From Brachybacterium subflavum (GTDB lineage: Bacteria > Actinomycetota > Actinomycetes > Actinomycetales > Dermabacteraceae): a DNA stretch of 64,000 nucleotides. Made by a program: the position numbers and the translations under genes. Location of the stretch: the NCBI RefSeq assembly GCF_009299795.1, contig NZ_VIGP01000004.1:1-64000 (forward strand), written 5' to 3'. The notes below the pieces were generated by a model. The model was not told the DNA's origin. It saw nothing but the letters and a program-made list of their open reading frames with translations, and searched no databases. Below, piece after piece: positions 29,798-38,738 of this stretch; position 1 is the first letter of the stretch, and each line of letters begins with the position of its first letter.

Positions 29798-29860
29798 GCC
29801 TCCCCGTTCCCGGGAGCCTCGGGCCTGTGGCCGCGGGCTCCCCGCGGGGAGTCACAATCC
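29792..29860 (-). promoter_or_regulatory. RAT ribonucleic antiterminator
   Basis: 5' arm GGATTGTGACTCCCC (29860-29846) is the canonical RAT opening (compare GGATTGTTACTG of bgl RATs). 3' arm GGGGAGGCAAGACC (29805-29792) has the canonical GGCAAxACC end and overlaps the first 6 nt of the terminator stem. Antiterminator protein binding would therefore block terminator folding. The two arms are separated by 40 nt, far more than in usual 29-30-nt RATs, and a nearer GGGGAG (29845-29840) could pair with CTCCCC instead. Confidence 0.85.
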
Positions 29861-29884
29861 TGCGAACGAGATCGTTCGGCGAGG

Positions 29885-29890
29885 ACTATA
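29885..29890 (-). promoter_or_regulatory. probable -10 of PTS leader
   Basis: TATAGT on the minus strand, about 25 nt before the RAT; no good -35 is seen, and its position would overlap the purF 3' end. Predicted transcript start about 29878. Confidence 0.5.
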
Positions 29891-29911
29891 GCACCCCGAT
29901 CGGGCGACGGC

Positions 29912-31378
29912 TCACGACGCCTGCGAGGACTGGACCCAGGCCAGGTGCTCCTCGTCGATGTCACCGGTGACGTAGCGGCCGTCGAAGCAGCACATGTCGA
30001 GGTCGGTGAGCTCGGAGCCCTCGACGATCGCCGCGCGCAGGTCCTCGATCTCCTGGTAGACGAGATGGTCGGCGCCCAGCACCTCGGCGATCTCGGGGAT
30101 CGTGCGGCCGTGGGCCACGAGCTCCTCGCGCGAGGGCATGTTGATCCCGTACACGTGGGGGTGGCGGATCGGCGGCGCGGCGGAGGCGAAGGTGACGGAG
30201 GCGGCGCCCGCGCGGCGGGCCATCTCGATGATCTGCTGGCTGGTGGTGCCGCGGACGATCGAGTCGTCGATCAGCAGCACGTGCTTGCCGCGGAACTCGA
30301 GGGACATCGCGTTGAGCTTCTGGCGCACGCTGCGTCGACGCACGGCCTGACCGGGCATGATGAAGGTGCGGCCGACGTAGTGGTTCTTGTAGAAGCCCTC
30401 GCGGTACTCGATGCCGAGCCTGCGGGCGACCTCCATCGCGGCGGGGCGCGAGGAGTCCGGGATCGGCATCACCACGTCGATCTCCTCGACGGGCACGTGG
30501 GCGGCGATGGTGGCGGCGAGCCTCTCCCCCATCCGCAGGCGCGACTCGTAGACGCTCACGCCGTTCATCACGGAGTCGGGGCGGGCGAGGTAGACGTACT
30601 CGAAGGCGCAGGGGGCGACGGCCTCCGACTCCGCGCACCGGCGCATGAACAGGGCTCCGTCGTGGCGGATGAAGACGGCCTCGCCAGGCTCCACGTCGCG
30701 GACGATCTCGTAGCCGCCGTTCTCCAGGACCAGGGACTCGCTGGCCACGGCCCACTCGTCGTGCCCCTCGCCGGTCGCTCCGGGGCGCCGCCCGAGGATC
30801 AGAGGCCGGATGCCGTGGGGGTCGCGGAAGGCGAGCAGCCCGTGGCCGGCGATCACGGAGATCACGGCGTAGGCGCCGCGGATGCGGGCGTGGGTGCGGC
30901 CGACGGCCTCGAAGATCGCCTCGGGCTCGAGGAGCTCCGAGGTCGTGGTCTCCTGCAGCTCCCCGGCCAGGACGTTCACGAGCAGCTCGGTGTCGCTCGT
31001 GGAGTTCACGTGGCGGCGATCGCGCCGGGCCATCTCCTCGGCGAGCTCACGGGTGTTGGTGAGGTTCCCGTTGTGGATGAGGACGATCCCGTAGGGCGCA
31101 TTGACGTAGAACGGCTGCGCCTCCTCCTCGCGGGAGGCCTCGCCCTTGGTCGCGTAGCGCACGTGGCCCAGGCCCGTCTCGCCGCGCAGGGCGCGCATGT
31201 CCCGCGTGCGGAAGGCCTCGCGGACCATGCCCTGGCCCTTGGCGACGTGCATCATCCCGTCCGCCTCGGCGGTCGCGATCCCGGTCGCGTCCTTCCCGCG
31301 GTGCTGCAGCAGCAGGAGGGCGTCGTAGATGTCCTGGTTGACCGGCCCGTTGCCGACCATGCCGACGATTCCGCACAT
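29912..31378 (-). CDS. purF: amidophosphoribosyltransferase
   Basis: First committed enzyme of purine synthesis (488 aa): PRPP plus glutamine to phosphoribosylamine. Seen: catalytic Cys2 right after the start Met (MCGIVGMVG, no propeptide), glutaminase residues LLLQHRGKDATGIA, GHVRYATKG, IHNGNLTNT, TSDTELL, and the PRPP loop VLLIDDSIVRGTTSQQI in the C-terminal half. The FMPGQAVRRRSVRQKLN segment is the flexible loop. C-terminal CC in DMCCFDGRYVTGD. Alone here; purM is not in the window. Start ATG 31378 fixed by the need for Cys2. Confidence 0.95.
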   Translation of the reverse strand: MCGIVGMVGNGPVNQDIYDALLLLQHRGKDATGIATAEADGMMHVAKGQGMVREAFRTRDMRALRGETGLGHVRYATKGEASREEEAQPFYVNAPYGIVLIHNGNLTNTRELAEEMARRDRRHVNSTSDTELLVNVLAGELQETTTSELLEPEAIFEAVGRTHARIRGAYAVISVIAGHGLLAFRDPHGIRPLILGRRPGATGEGHDEWAVASESLVLENGGYEIVRDVEPGEAVFIRHDGALFMRRCAESEAVAPCAFEYVYLARPDSVMNGVSVYESRLRMGERLAATIAAHVPVEEIDVVMPIPDSSRPAAMEVARRLGIEYREGFYKNHYVGRTFIMPGQAVRRRSVRQKLNAMSLEFRGKHVLLIDDSIVRGTTSQQIIEMARRAGAASVTFASAAPPIRHPHVYGINMPSREELVAHGRTIPEIAEVLGADHLVYQEIEDLRAAIVEGSELTDLDMCCFDGRYVTGDIDEEHLAWVQSSQAS

Positions 31379-31476
31379 GGGGTCGCGTCCCGCTCCGTCC
31401 GAACCTGGCGCCCGCCCCTGCGGCGGACGGCACTCGTGCCACGCTACAGGCGGCGCGATCGGCGCGGGCAGGAGTC

Positions 31477-32382
31477 TCAGTCGGCGTCGATGCCCGCTCG
31501 GCTCCCCGCCCGCGCGATGGCGAGGAAGTCCTCGACCGCGAGCGTCTCCCCGCGGCGGGTGGGATCGATCCCGGCCGACGCGATGATGTCGCCCGCGCGG
31601 GCGGAGCTCCCGGCCCAGCCGGAGAGGGCCGCGCGCAGCATCTTGCGGCGCTGGGCGAAGGCCGCGTCGATCACGCGGAAGGTCAGGGCGCGCTCGTCCT
31701 CGGTGCCGAGCGGCTCGGTGCGCCGGGTGAGCAGCACGAGCGCGGAGTCGACGTTCGGGACGGGCCAGAACACGCGCCGGGAGATCCGTCCCGCGTGCTC
31801 GCGCTCCCCGTACCAGGCGGCCTTCGCGCTCGGTGCGCCGTAGACGCGGGATCCGGGCGCGGCTGCCAGGCGCTCGACGACCTCGGACTGCACCATGACC
31901 AGGCATCGCTCGATGCCTGGGAAGCGCTCGAGGACGGTCAGCAGGATCGGGGTCGCGACGTTGTACGGGAGGTTCGCGACCAGCGCCGTCGGCTCCCCCG
32001 CTCCCGGCAGCGCGGGAAGCTCGGTGACGGCGAGCGCGTCGGCGTGGACGAGGCGGAAGCGGTCCTCGCCGATGCCGCGCTCCGACAGGGTGCGCGGCAG
32101 CAGCTCGGCCAGACCCCGGTCGAGCTCGATCGCGGCGACGTCGGCACCCGCCTCGAGCAGCCCCAGGGTGAGGGAGCCGAGGCCCGGGCCCACCTCGAGG
32201 ACCGCCTCCCCCGCGCGCACCCCGGCGCGCTCGACGATGAGACGGACCGTGTTGGGGTCCACCACGAAGTTCTGGCCGCGCTGCTTGCTGGGGCTCAGGC
32301 CCGCGCCCTCAGCGAGCGCGCGGATGTCGCGCCCGCTGAGCAGGATCGAGCCGCTCTCCTCCGCGCCGGCGCCCTCGCTCAT
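31477..32382 (-). CDS. ksgA: 16S rRNA (adenine1518-N6/1519-N6) dimethyltransferase
   Basis: KsgA/RsmA (301 aa) dimethylates two adenines near the 3' end of 16S rRNA. Seen: GQNFVVDPNTVRLIVERAG, SAM motif VLEVGPGLGSLTLGLLEAG, acidic IELD, and the catalytic NLPYNVATPIL motif; VMVQSEVVERLAA and the C-terminal ALTFRVIDAAFAQRRKMLR domain. ATG at 32382 overlaps the tatD stop by 4 bp; the open frame upstream is antisense-like. tatD-ksgA order is common in actinomycetes, here without the usual rpf between them. Confidence 0.94.
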   Translation of the reverse strand: MSEGAGAEESGSILLSGRDIRALAEGAGLSPSKQRGQNFVVDPNTVRLIVERAGVRAGEAVLEVGPGLGSLTLGLLEAGADVAAIELDRGLAELLPRTLSERGIGEDRFRLVHADALAVTELPALPGAGEPTALVANLPYNVATPILLTVLERFPGIERCLVMVQSEVVERLAAAPGSRVYGAPSAKAAWYGEREHAGRISRRVFWPVPNVDSALVLLTRRTEPLGTEDERALTFRVIDAAFAQRRKMLRAALSGWAGSSARAGDIIASAGIDPTRRGETLAVEDFLAIARAGSRAGIDAD

Positions 32383-33359
32383 GCCGCCGGCCATCCGTAG
32401 ACCTCCCGCGTGGTGGCGGCGATCTGCTCGCAGGCGACGGCGAGGTCGGTGTCGGTGACCTCGGCGATCGTCGCCATGGTGTGCGGAATCAGGTACGAGG
32501 AGTTCGGGCGCCCGCGGTAGGGCATGGGGGTGAGGAAGGGGGCGTCCGTCTCCACCATCACGCGGCCCAGGCCCACGTCGGCGAGGGCGTCGCGCAGGTT
32601 CTGCGCGTTCTTGAAGGTCACGTTGCCGGCGAAGGAGAGGTAGAAGCCGCGCTCGACGCAGGCGCGGGCGAACTCGACGTCGCCGGAGAAGCAGTGCAGG
32701 ACGGTCCGCTCGGGCGCGCCGTCGGCGTCGAGGATCTCCAGGACGTCGGCGTGGGCGTCGCGGTCGTGGATCTGCATCGGCAGGCCGGTCTCCTTGGCCA
32801 GCGCGATGTGGTGGCGGAAGGAGTCGATCTGCGCGGAGCGCGCCTGCTCGTCCTTCTTCGAGGTGCGGAACCAGTCCAGGCCCGTCTCGCCGACGACGAC
32901 CATCCCGGGACCGCGCACCAAGGAGTCGATCTCCGCGAGCGCGTCGTCCAGGCCGATGAGCTCGCGGCCCTCGTGGTCGTGGCCGCGGGCGTGCAGCGCG
33001 GCCTCGTTGGGGTGGACGGCGACGCCGCCGCGCAGGCTGGGCGGGCAGTCCTCGGCGCCCACGAGGCGCGCGGTCCACAGGGCGGCCTCGCGGTCCGAGC
33101 CGATGGTGATCTGCGCGGCGATGCCGGCCTCGGCCGCGCGGGCGACGTGCTCGGCGATGCTCAGCCCCTCCTCGCCGTCGGCGAAGTCGAGGTGGCAGTG
33201 GTTGTCGATCACCGGCGCGGGCAGCGCCTCCGGGATCGGCGGCCAGGAGCGGTCGCGCGAGGAGCGGCGGGGATCGAGATCCTCCCGGTGGTGCACGGGC
33301 GCGGCGGGGTCGGGCGCTGCGGACCCTGCGGCGGTCGGGTCCTCGGGGGCGTTCGGCAT
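32379..33359 (-). CDS. tatD: TatD-family metal-dependent hydrolase
   Basis: TatD DNase/hydrolase (326 aa, about 50 residues longer than usual at a disordered N-terminus). TIM-barrel metallohydrolase. Seen: metal motif [11 protein letters not shown] (about 50-60), a conserved Glu in [26 protein letters not shown], and [14 protein letters not shown]. No ribosome binding site; TACGAT lies 6 nt before the ATG, so probably leaderless. Followed by ksgA with overlap. Role in DNA repair or quality control; not fixed. Confidence 0.9.
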   Translation of the reverse strand: MPNAPEDPTAAGSAAPDPAAPVHHREDLDPRRSSRDRSWPPIPEALPAPVIDNHCHLDFADGEEGLSIAEHVARAAEAGIAAQITIGSDREAALWTARLVGAEDCPPSLRGGVAVHPNEAALHARGHDHEGRELIGLDDALAEIDSLVRGPGMVVVGETGLDWFRTSKKDEQARSAQIDSFRHHIALAKETGLPMQIHDRDAHADVLEILDADGAPERTVLHCFSGDVEFARACVERGFYLSFAGNVTFKNAQNLRDALADVGLGRVMVETDAPFLTPMPYRGRPNSSYLIPHTMATIAEVTDTDLAVACEQIAATTREVYGWPAA

Positions 33360-33365
33360 GGGAAC

Positions 33366-33371
33366 ATCGTA
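33366..33371 (-). promoter_or_regulatory. -10 box of leaderless tatD transcript
   Basis: TACGAT on the minus strand with a 6-nt spacer to the ATG at 33359. Confidence 0.45.
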
Positions 33372-33604
33372 GGCGGGGGCCCACCCGCGTCCGACGGAGC
33401 CCGCCGACGTCGGCGGCGAGGCCGGTGGTGCATCTCACCTGCCCTGCCCGGGCCGTGGCCAGGGGAATGTGGCAGAATGATCGACCGTTGCGTGTCCTTC
33501 CGCGCGCCCGGCGACCCCGTGTCGCCTCAGTCCTCCGGGACGGGCCAGCCCGCTGGGCGGACACCCTCGTCGACCATCATCCAGGACCGTCAAGGAGCGT
33601 TCCC

Positions 33605-33775
33605 ATGGCAGTGCCCAAGTTCAAGATGTCCCGGGCTCGCACCCACTCGCGTCGATCGCAGTGGAAGGCCCAGAACGCCGACCTCGTGCAGGTGACGGTC
33701 CGCGGTCGCACCGCGTCCGTGCCGCGTCGCCTGGCGAAGGCCTACCAGCGTGGCCTGATCGAGATCGACGACTGA
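33605..33775 (+). CDS. rpmF: 50S ribosomal protein L32 (cysteine-free)
   Basis: L32 (56 aa). Seen: [21 protein letters not shown]-terminus and [16 protein letters not shown] end. There are no cysteines, so this is the zinc-independent form common in actinomycetes. AAGGAG lies 7 nt before the ATG. Single gene with a perfect 17-bp terminator downstream. The 245 bp upstream hold its promoter, not resolved. Confidence 0.93.
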   Translation: MAVPKFKMSRARTHSRRSQWKAQNADLVQVTVRGRTASVPRRLAKAYQRGLIEIDD

Positions 33776-33795
33776 TCTCCCGCAGCCGATACTCC

Positions 33796-33831
33796 CGAGA
33801 GGGCCCCGACCGCACGGTCGGGGCCCTCTCG
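33796..33831. terminator. bidirectional terminator rpmF/rsmI
   Basis: Perfect 17-bp stem (33796-33812 with 33815-33831), 2-nt loop drawn (4 or more in reality), between convergent rpmF and rsmI. Confidence 0.8.
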
Positions 33832-33883
33832 CATGTCCGGGGCCGACGCCGCACCTCGGAGCGCGCTCGCTCCCCGAGCGCGC

Positions 33884-34726
33884 TCAGCCGCGCCGCTTCT
33901 GCGCGCCGTCGTAGAGCTCGCGAGCCCCCACGCCCGAGGCGCCGCGGGCGACGGCCTTCGCCGCGTCCTTCATCCGCTCTCCCGACTCGATGCGGCGCAG
34001 CACCTCAGCCACGAGGTCCTCCGGGTCGTCCTCGACGGTGTCCGCGCCCGCGACGACGATCGCGACCTCGCCGAGCACCTCGTGCTCGGCGGTGTGCGCG
34101 GCGAGCTCGGCCAGGGTGCCGCGCAGCACCTCCTCGTGGGTCTTGGTGAGCTCGCGGGCGAGCACGGCGCGGCGTCCGGGCCCGAAGCCGTCGCGCATCG
34201 CGGCGAGCGCGGAGGACGTGCGGCGCGGGGACTCGAAGAAGACGAGGGTGCGCCGGGCGTCGGCGAGCTGGGCGAAGAGGTTCTCGCGCTGCCCGGGGCC
34301 GCGCGGCACGAAGCCCTCGAAGGAGAAGCGGTCGGGTGCCAGCCCCGAGACGGCGAGCGCGGTGAGCACGGCCGACGGGCCGGGGATGATCTGCACCGGC
34401 AGCCCCGCCTCGGCCGCGGCCCGCACCGCCCGGTAGCCGGGGTCGGAGACGACGGGCATGCCGGCGTCGGTCACCAGCAGCACGCGCTGCCCCTCGCGCA
34501 GGGCGTCGAGCAGCCAGGGCGTCCGCTCGTCCTCGTTGTGCTCGTGGTAGGAGACGACCCGGCCGGTCGGCTCGACCTCGAGCTCGCGGGTCAGGCGCCG
34601 CAGCCGCCGCGTGTCCTCGGCGGCGATCAGATCGGCCTCCCCCAGGGCGCGCACGAGGCGCACCGAGGCGTCCAGCGGGTTGCCGATCGGGGTGGCGGCC
34701 AGGACCAGGACTCCGGGGGCGAGCAT
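33884..34726 (-). CDS. rsmI: 16S rRNA (cytidine1402-2'-O) methyltransferase
   Basis: RsmI (280 aa), a tetrapyrrole-methylase-fold enzyme that 2'-O-methylates C1402 of 16S rRNA. Seen: VLVLAATPIGNPLDAS at the start, IAAEDTRRLRRL, VSYHEHNED, LVTDAGMPVVSDPGY, IPGPSAVLTALAVSGL, and FFESPRR. The frame opens 30 codons earlier, but ATG 34726 is chosen: it is preceded at 7 nt by TATCAT with no ribosome binding site (leaderless), and gives the family N-terminus. Divergent from pmt, the usual actinobacterial arrangement. Confidence 0.93.
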   Translation of the reverse strand: MLAPGVLVLAATPIGNPLDASVRLVRALGEADLIAAEDTRRLRRLTRELEVEPTGRVVSYHEHNEDERTPWLLDALREGQRVLLVTDAGMPVVSDPGYRAVRAAAEAGLPVQIIPGPSAVLTALAVSGLAPDRFSFEGFVPRGPGQRENLFAQLADARRTLVFFESPRRTSSALAAMRDGFGPGRRAVLARELTKTHEEVLRGTLAELAAHTAEHEVLGEVAIVVAGADTVEDDPEDLVAEVLRRIESGERMKDAAKAVARGASGVGARELYDGAQKRRG

Positions 34727-34733
34727 GCGCCCC

Positions 34734-34739
34734 ATGATA
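34734..34739 (-). promoter_or_regulatory. -10 box of leaderless rsmI transcript
   Basis: TATCAT on the minus strand, 7 nt before ATG 34726. Confidence 0.5.
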
Positions 34740-34820
34740 GGGCGGTCGGATCGGGCCGACGCCCACCCCGCCCCATCCCGCCCCGGCCCCGTCGACCGAG
34801 GATCCGCAGGTGGCATGGCC

Positions 34821-34826
34821 TAGCAT
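34821..34826 (+). promoter_or_regulatory. -10 box of leaderless pmt transcript
   Basis: TAGCAT, 6 nt before the GTG at 34833; no Shine-Dalgarno. Confidence 0.5.
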
Positions 34827-34832
34827 GACCGC

Positions 34833-36518
34833 GTGCAGCAGACCACGCCAGCGGACGCGGCCGAGGGGCCGGAGGGCCCCCGGAGCCCCGATCCCGGGAC
34901 CGACCGCGCGGAGCCGCACAGCCACCTGCGCGATGCCCGGGAGGACGCCGTCGAGGCCGAGAGCGTGGGCACGCTCCTGGCGTCGCTGCGCACGCGCCTG
35001 CACTGCATGGATCTCACCGGGCGCACGAAGCCCTGGCTCGGGGCGCTGCTCGTGTGCGCCCTCGCCCTGGTGCTGCGGCTCTATCACCTGGGCTCGATCC
35101 ACGAGCTGATCTTCGACGAGACCTACTACGTCAAGGACGGCTGGACGATCGCCCACCACGGCGTCGAGATGAGCTGGCCCGACGATCCCGACCCCGCCTT
35201 CACCTCGGGCGACGTGAACTCCTCCGAGGACCGTGGCGAGTACGTGGTGCATCCGCCGATCGGCAAATGGGTCATCGGCCTGGGGATGCTCGCCCTCGGC
35301 GGGGACTCCGCGTGGGGCTGGCGGATCTCCGTCGCGCTGCTGGGGGCGCTCTCGGTACTCATGCTCGCGCGGATCGGGCGGCGCCTGTTCCGCTCCACGG
35401 GCATCGGCCTGATCGCGGGCCTGCTGCTCGCCGTCGACGGCCTGCACCTGGTCATGTCCCGCACCTCGCTGCTGGACCTCGTGCTCATGTTCTTCGCCCT
35501 CGCCGCCTTCGGGGCTCTGCTCATCGACCGCGACCGCTTCCGCGAAGGGCTGGCGCGCTCGGTCGCCGCCACCCGCGCCCGCGGCGAGGAGCTGCCGCTG
35601 CTGGGCTACCGGGCCGGTTTCCGGCCCTGGCGCCTGAGCGCCGGCGTGCTGCTCGGGCTCGCCTGCTCGGTGAAGTGGTCGGGCATCTACTTCCTCGCGG
35701 TCTTCGGCATCATGACCGTGCTGTGGGACTGGTGGGCCCGGCGGCGGGTGGGCGAACGGCGCTGGTGGGAGAACGGCCTGTTCCGCGACGCGGTCCCCGC
35801 GTTCGTCGCGATGGTCGGCACCTCGCTCGTGGTCTACGTGGCCTCGTGGGCCGGCTGGTTCGCGTCCTCCAAGGGGTACATGCGCCACTGGGCCGAGGAG
35901 AACGGCCACGCGGGCGGCAATCCCGTGATCAACGCACTGCGCTCCCTGTGGCACTACCACGCGCAGGCCTACGACTTCCACATCCACCTGGACTCCCCGC
36001 ACCCCTACCAGGCGAACCCGCTGGGCTGGCTCCTGCAGATCCGGCCCACGAACTTCTACTACCGCTCCTACGACTACGGGGAGATGGGCTGCGAGGTCGA
36101 GAAGTGCGCCTCCCAGGTGCTGTCCGTCGGCAATCCCCTGATCTGGTGGTTCGGCGCGCTCAGCATCCTGATCGTGCTCGTGGTCGCGATCTGGAAGCGG
36201 GACGGCCGGGCGTGGGCGGCGCTGACGGGCATCATCGGCGGCTACCTGCCGTGGCTGATGTACATGGACCGCACGATCTTCACCTTCTACTCCGTGGTCT
36301 ACGAGCCCTGGATGATCCTGTGCTTCGCGTACGTCATAGGTCTGCTCGTCGGTTCCCGGTCGGCCGACGGCGAGCGCCGGCTCGCGGGGACCCTGCTCGC
36401 CGGCAGCCTGCTGACGCTGATCGTGCTGGTCTCCGCGTTCTTCTGGCCCATCTGGACCGGCCAGGTGATCGACGTCGATCAGTGGGAGTGGAGGATGTGG
36501 CTGCCCAGCTGGACCTGA
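34833..36518 (+). CDS. protein O-mannosyltransferase (Pmt/GT39)
   Basis: Polyprenyl-phosphate-mannose--protein mannosyltransferase (561 aa), GT-C fold membrane enzyme that O-mannosylates secreted proteins outside the membrane. Seen: first loop ELIFDETYYVKDGWTIAHHG with the catalytic Asp-Glu pair, EYVVHPPIGKWVIGLGM, MSRTSLLDLVLMFFALAAFG, SVKWSGIYFLAVFG, HYHAQAYDFHIHLDSPHPYQ, a signature of PMT_4TMC, and about 11 spans. N-terminal 60 residues are disordered. GTG start with TAGCAT 6 nt upstream indicates a leaderless message. Divergent from rsmI. Confidence 0.93.
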   Translation: MQQTTPADAAEGPEGPRSPDPGTDRAEPHSHLRDAREDAVEAESVGTLLASLRTRLHCMDLTGRTKPWLGALLVCALALVLRLYHLGSIHELIFDETYYVKDGWTIAHHGVEMSWPDDPDPAFTSGDVNSSEDRGEYVVHPPIGKWVIGLGMLALGGDSAWGWRISVALLGALSVLMLARIGRRLFRSTGIGLIAGLLLAVDGLHLVMSRTSLLDLVLMFFALAAFGALLIDRDRFREGLARSVAATRARGEELPLLGYRAGFRPWRLSAGVLLGLACSVKWSGIYFLAVFGIMTVLWDWWARRRVGERRWWENGLFRDAVPAFVAMVGTSLVVYVASWAGWFASSKGYMRHWAEENGHAGGNPVINALRSLWHYHAQAYDFHIHLDSPHPYQANPLGWLLQIRPTNFYYRSYDYGEMGCEVEKCASQVLSVGNPLIWWFGALSILIVLVVAIWKRDGRAWAALTGIIGGYLPWLMYMDRTIFTFYSVVYEPWMILCFAYVIGLLVGSRSADGERRLAGTLLAGSLLTLIVLVSAFFWPIWTGQVIDVDQWEWRMWLPSWT

Positions 36519-36563
36519 GCGGAGCCGCGCGGACCTGATCGCGGAGCACGTGGCCGACGCCAC

Positions 36564-36569
36564 TAGCAT
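36564..36569 (+). promoter_or_regulatory. -10 box of leaderless malQ transcript
   Basis: TAGCAT, 6 nt before ATG 36576. The intervening GAGGTC could act as a poor Shine-Dalgarno if the start were further upstream. Confidence 0.4.
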
Positions 36570-36575
36570 GAGGTC

Positions 36576-38717
36576 ATGTCCCTGGATCCCGGAGCGCTGC
36601 GCTCCCTCGCCCGCGACCTTGGCGTCAGCACGGACTTCTGGGGGTGGGACGGCACCCGCAAGCAGGTGGCCGATACGACCCTGATGCGCGTGCTGGCCGC
36701 CCTCGGCCACGAGGTCGCCGACGACGCCGACGTGCGCCGCATCCGCGCCGACCGCGCCCGCGCCGCCTGGGCGGCGACGCTGCCGCCCGTGGTCGTCATG
36801 CGCGAGGACCGCGAGGAGTCGCTGGCCGTGCACGTCGTCGACGGCACCGCCGTCGAGGTCGAGGCGATCCTCGAGGACGGCTCCCGTCGGCCGCTGACGC
36901 AGATCGAGGACTTCACCGCGCCCTACGATCTCGACGGGACTCGGCGGGGCCAGGCCTCGTTCCGGATCCCGCGGGGCCTGCCCCTGGGGTGGCACACGCT
37001 CCGCGCGCACACGAGCGAGGGCGGGCACGAGTGCCCGCTCGTGGTGACCCCGGCGCGCATCACCGTGCAGGACGAGCTCGGCGATCGCCGGGCGATGGGC
37101 GTGCAGGCGCAGCTGTACTCGGTGCGCTCGCCCCGCTCCTGGGGCATCGGCGATCTGGCCGACGCCCGTGACCTCGCCGCGGTGCTGGGCGTGCGCCACG
37201 GCGCGGACTTCCTGCTCATCAACCCGCTGCACGCCTCCCGGCCCGTGCCGCCGATGCTTCCCTCCCCGTACCTGCCGGTGACGCGCCGGTTCACGAGCGC
37301 CCTGTACGTGCGGCCCGAGGACATCCCCGAGTTCCGGGATTTGCCGGAGCACGCCCGTCAGCGGATCGCGATGCTGCGCGGCGAGGTCGCCCCCGCTAAC
37401 ACGCGAGCCGATCGTCTCGAGCGCGACCCCGTGCTCGCGAAGAAGATGGAGGCGCTCGAGGAGATCTTCGCCGCGCCCCGCACCCCCGCACGCCAGGCTC
37501 TCTTCGACGCCTATCGGGCGCGCGAGGGCGAGGGCCTCGAGGACTTCGCCCTGTGGTGCGCGCTGGACGAGCACCGCGAGGAGCTCTCCGACCGGACGCG
37601 GGAGGAGCTCGCCTCGCCCGATTCACCCGCCGCGCAGCAGGCCCGGACCGAGCTCGCGGACCGCATCACCTTCCACGCCTGGGTGCAGTGGGTGCTCGAC
37701 GAGCAGCTCGCCGCCGCCCAGGCGGGAGCGCGCGAGGGCGGCATGCGGATCGGACTCATGCACGACCTGGCGGTGGGCGTCACCGAGGTGGGCGCGGACG
37801 CCTGGCGGCTCGGGGACGTGCTCGCGCGGGGCGTGGGCGTGGGCGCCCCCGCCGACCAGTACAACCAGCAGGGGCAGAACTGGCATCAGCCGCCCTGGCA
37901 TCCGGAGGCCCTCGCCGCGGCCGGGTACCGGCCCTGGCGCGACCAGCTGCGCACGCTGCTGCGCCATGCGGGCGCCCTCCGGATCGACCACGTGCTGGGC
38001 CTGTTCCGCCTCTGGTGGATCCCCGACGGCTCGCCCGCCTCCGAGGGCACCTACGTCACCTACGACCACGAGGCGATGATCGGCATCCTGGCCCTCGAGG
38101 CGCAGCGCGCCGGCGCGATCGTCGTGGGCGAGGACCTGGGGACCTTCGAGCCGTGGGTGCGGGACCACCTCACCGAGCGCGGGATCCTGGGCACCTCGAT
38201 CCTGTGGTTCGAGAACGACGCCGCAGGGGACCCGCTGCCGCCCGAGGCCTACCGCCGCCTGTGCCTGGCCTCGGTGAACACGCACGACCTGCCGCCGACG
38301 GCCGGGTACCTCGCCGGTGACCACGTGCGCCTGCGCCACGAGTTGGGGCTTCTCGAGCGGGACCTCGACGAGGAGATCGCCGTGGACGCCGCCGCCCAGG
38401 AGAAGGTGCTGGACGCGGTGCGCGCGCAGGGGCTGCTCGCGCAGGACACCGATCCCCGCGCGAACGTGGAGGCGACCGTCATCGCGCTGCACCGCTATCT
38501 CGCGAGGACCCCGTCGCTGCTCGTCGGGGTCTCCCTCGTGGACTGCGTGGGCGAGCGCAGGATCCAGAACCAGCCGGGCACGGACTCGGAGTACCCGAAC
38601 TGGCGGGTGCCGCTGGCCGATCAGGACGGCGAGGTCGTCACCGTCGACGACATCGCCGCCAGCGCCCGGACGACGCGCCTGCTCACCGCGGTGCGGGAGG
38701 CGATGGACGCGTGCTGA
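36576..38717 (+). CDS. malQ: 4-alpha-glucanotransferase
   Basis: Amylomaltase (GH77, 713 aa, the long actinobacterial form with an N-terminal beta domain of about 150 residues). Transfers alpha-1,4-glucan chains, handling maltose and glycogen oligosaccharides. Seen: VQAQLYSVRSPRSWGIGDL (start of barrel), NPLHASRP, PSPYLPVTRRF, the nucleophile region LRIDHVLGLFRLWWIP, acid/base EDLG in VVGEDLGTF, and NTHDLPPTAGYL with the third Asp. Probably leaderless (TAGCAT at -12). Confidence 0.95.
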   Translation: MSLDPGALRSLARDLGVSTDFWGWDGTRKQVADTTLMRVLAALGHEVADDADVRRIRADRARAAWAATLPPVVVMREDREESLAVHVVDGTAVEVEAILEDGSRRPLTQIEDFTAPYDLDGTRRGQASFRIPRGLPLGWHTLRAHTSEGGHECPLVVTPARITVQDELGDRRAMGVQAQLYSVRSPRSWGIGDLADARDLAAVLGVRHGADFLLINPLHASRPVPPMLPSPYLPVTRRFTSALYVRPEDIPEFRDLPEHARQRIAMLRGEVAPANTRADRLERDPVLAKKMEALEEIFAAPRTPARQALFDAYRAREGEGLEDFALWCALDEHREELSDRTREELASPDSPAAQQARTELADRITFHAWVQWVLDEQLAAAQAGAREGGMRIGLMHDLAVGVTEVGADAWRLGDVLARGVGVGAPADQYNQQGQNWHQPPWHPEALAAAGYRPWRDQLRTLLRHAGALRIDHVLGLFRLWWIPDGSPASEGTYVTYDHEAMIGILALEAQRAGAIVVGEDLGTFEPWVRDHLTERGILGTSILWFENDAAGDPLPPEAYRRLCLASVNTHDLPPTAGYLAGDHVRLRHELGLLERDLDEEIAVDAAAQEKVLDAVRAQGLLAQDTDPRANVEATVIALHRYLARTPSLLVGVSLVDCVGERRIQNQPGTDSEYPNWRVPLADQDGEVVTVDDIAASARTTRLLTAVREAMDAC

Positions 38718-38738
38718 GGCGGGAGGGCGACGGGCCGC

